This document shows, one piece after another, positions 4,966-6,142 of a stretch of 6,142 bases of DNA (positions within the stretch are counted from its first letter, which is position 1; every line of letters begins with the position of its first letter). Location of the stretch: positions 1 through 6,142 of the forward strand of contig JAIDJZ010000252.1 of assembly GCA_029051965.1 (NCBI GenBank), given 5' to 3'. The notes beneath the pieces are model-generated. The model saw only the letters and a program-made list of their open reading frames with translations. It was not told the DNA's origin and searched no databases. A program made the position numbers and the translations under genes. Origin of the DNA: Paramuribaculum sp. Lineage in GTDB: Bacteria > Bacteroidota > Bacteroidia > Bacteroidales > Muribaculaceae.

Positions 4966-6142
4966 ATGGCTCAACAAGACGAAGTATTCAAGAAAATTGT
5001 ATCTCACGCCAAAGAATATGGCTTCGTATTCCAATCAAGCGAAATCTACGACGGACTCTCTGCCGTCTATGACTACGGCCAGAACGGCGTGGAACTCAAG
5101 AATAATATAAAGCGCTATTGGTGGGACGCAATGACCCTCCTGCATGACAATATTGTCGGTATTGACTCTGCAATCTTCATGCATCCCACTATCTGGAAAG
5201 CATCCGGCCACGTCGACGCTTTCAACGATCCCCTGATCGACAACAAAGATTCGAAAAAACGCTATCGCGCCGACGTGCTCATCGAAGAGGCCATCGCAAA
5301 AATCGAAGAAAAAATCGAAAAAGAAGTGGCAAAAGCAAAGAAACGCTTCGGCGAATCTTTTGACGAAGCGCTTTTCCGCGAAACAAATCCCCGCGTGTGC
5401 GAGCACAAAGCCAAGCGCGACGCTCTCCATCAGCGGTTCTCCGACGCGATGAACGCCAACGACCTCAACGAACTCCGCCAGATCATCATTGACGAAGAAA
5501 TCGTCTGCCCGATCTCCGGAACTCGCAACTGGACAGAAGTCCGTCAGTTCAACCTCATGTTCAGCACCGAAATGGGCAGCACTGCCGACGGCGCGATGAA
5601 AGTCTACCTCCGTCCGGAAACCGCCCAGGGCATCTTTGTCAACTACCTCAACGTGCAGAAGACCGGCCGCATGCGTCTCCCCTTCGGTATCGCACAGATC
5701 GGCAAGGCTTTCCGCAACGAAATTGTTGCCCGCCAGTTCATCTTCAGAATGCGAGAGTTCGAACAGATGGAAATGCAATTCTTCGTTCGTCCCGGCGAAG
5801 AACTCAAATGGTTCCAGACCTGGAAAGAATGGCGACTCAAATGGCATAAAGCCCTCGGTCTTGGCGACGAAAAATACCGCTACCACGACCACGAAAAGCT
5901 GGCCCACTATGCAAATGCCGCAACCGACATCGAATTCCAGATGCCTTTCGGATTCAAGGAAGTCGAAGGAATCCACTCTCGCACAAACTTCGACCTCTCG
6001 CAGCATGAGAAATACTCAGGCAAGAACATCAAATATTTTGATCCTGAACTGAAAGAAAACTATGTTCCCTACGTGATCGAAACATCGATCGGCGTTGACC
6101 GCATGTTCCTGTCTGTTCTCTGCTCAAGCTATGAGGAACAGC
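4966..6142 (+). CDS. glyS: glycyl-tRNA synthetase, single-chain (dimeric) type, 3' end cut off
   Basis: This enzyme charges tRNA-Gly with glycine using ATP, in the cytoplasm. It is the homodimeric class II type (also named glyQS), not the alpha2beta2 form. The visible 392 codons start MAQQDEVFKKIVSHAKEYGF and include SEIYDGLSAVYDYGQNGVEL (25-44) and the motif 1 region KASGHVDAFNDPL (78-90). A charged helical insertion follows at about 103-128. The substrate-binding LRPETAQGIFVNY is at 215-227, the motif 2 region FRNEIVARQFIFRMREFEQM at 249-268, and motif 3 ETSIGVDRM at 372-380. The anticodon-binding domain, expected to bring the total to around 510-515 residues, lies beyond the window. The stretch after motif 1 reads DNKDSKKRYRAD, without the paired cysteines seen there in many other GlyRS. 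The ATG follows a close -7 box, and no in-frame upstream start is plausible. The gene is divergent from the receptor and is probably a separate housekeeping unit. Confidence 0.96.
   Translation, partial: MAQQDEVFKKIVSHAKEYGFVFQSSEIYDGLSAVYDYGQNGVELKNNIKRYWWDAMTLLHDNIVGIDSAIFMHPTIWKASGHVDAFNDPLIDNKDSKKRYRADVLIEEAIAKIEEKIEKEVAKAKKRFGESFDEALFRETNPRVCEHKAKRDALHQRFSDAMNANDLNELRQIIIDEEIVCPISGTRNWTEVRQFNLMFSTEMGSTADGAMKVYLRPETAQGIFVNYLNVQKTGRMRLPFGIAQIGKAFRNEIVARQFIFRMREFEQMEMQFFVRPGEELKWFQTWKEWRLKWHKALGLGDEKYRYHDHEKLAHYANAATDIEFQMPFGFKEVEGIHSRTNFDLSQHEKYSGKNIKYFDPELKENYVPYVIETSIGVDRMFLSVLCSSYEEQ

Noticed and set aside
5035..6006. 323-codon open frame on the minus strand opposite glyS
   Set aside because: It lies antisense to a clear glycyl-tRNA synthetase. 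Its translation is a low-complexity F/V/E/D-rich string with no motif, as expected from the reverse frame of a GAA/TTC-rich gene.

Overview
The window looks like chromosomal DNA from a gut-type Bacteroidota species, probably order Bacteroidales. Evidence for this is the promoter -7 boxes of the TAnnTTTG type in front of three transcription units, the absence of clear Shine-Dalgarno sites, a lipoprotein with a Bacteroidota-style surface-export signal, a single-chain GlyRS whose motif 2 looks Bacteroidota-like, and a nuo operon starting nuoA-nuoB-nuoC. The roughly balanced base composition would fit families such as Muribaculaceae, but the genus cannot be fixed from this sequence.

Layout. Positions 1-1338 (minus strand) hold the start of a respiratory complex I operon: nuoA, nuoB overlapping it by 10 bp, then the first 110 codons of nuoC (or a nuoCD fusion), cut by the window edge. 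Positions 1339-1575 hold a compact regulatory region: a branched, U-tailed terminator for the upstream unit, the nuoA promoter directly after it, a leader of about 125 nt with a long stem, and a possible 11-codon leader ORF whose stop overlaps the nuoA start. Positions 1576-4826 (minus strand) hold a two-gene unit: a TonB-dependent outer-membrane receptor followed by a lipoprotein of unrecognised family, predicted to be surface-exposed. Positions 4827-4965 form a divergent promoter region, with a dyad lying over the receptor's -7 box. Positions 4966-6142 (plus strand) hold glycyl-tRNA synthetase, which runs off the right end.

How the genes work together. NuoA, NuoB and NuoC are adjoining parts of the quinone-reducing module of complex I. 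The receptor and lipoprotein most plausibly form a small uptake system: a TonB-driven barrel plus a cell-surface ligand-binding partner, substrate unknown. This pair is the least ordinary part of the window, together with the putative operator at its promoter and the structured terminator/leader between it and nuo. GlyRS is a housekeeping gene and shares only the divergent intergenic region with the receptor. No mobile elements, CRISPR arrays, tRNA or rRNA genes were seen, and no stretch over 300 bases lacks a gene.
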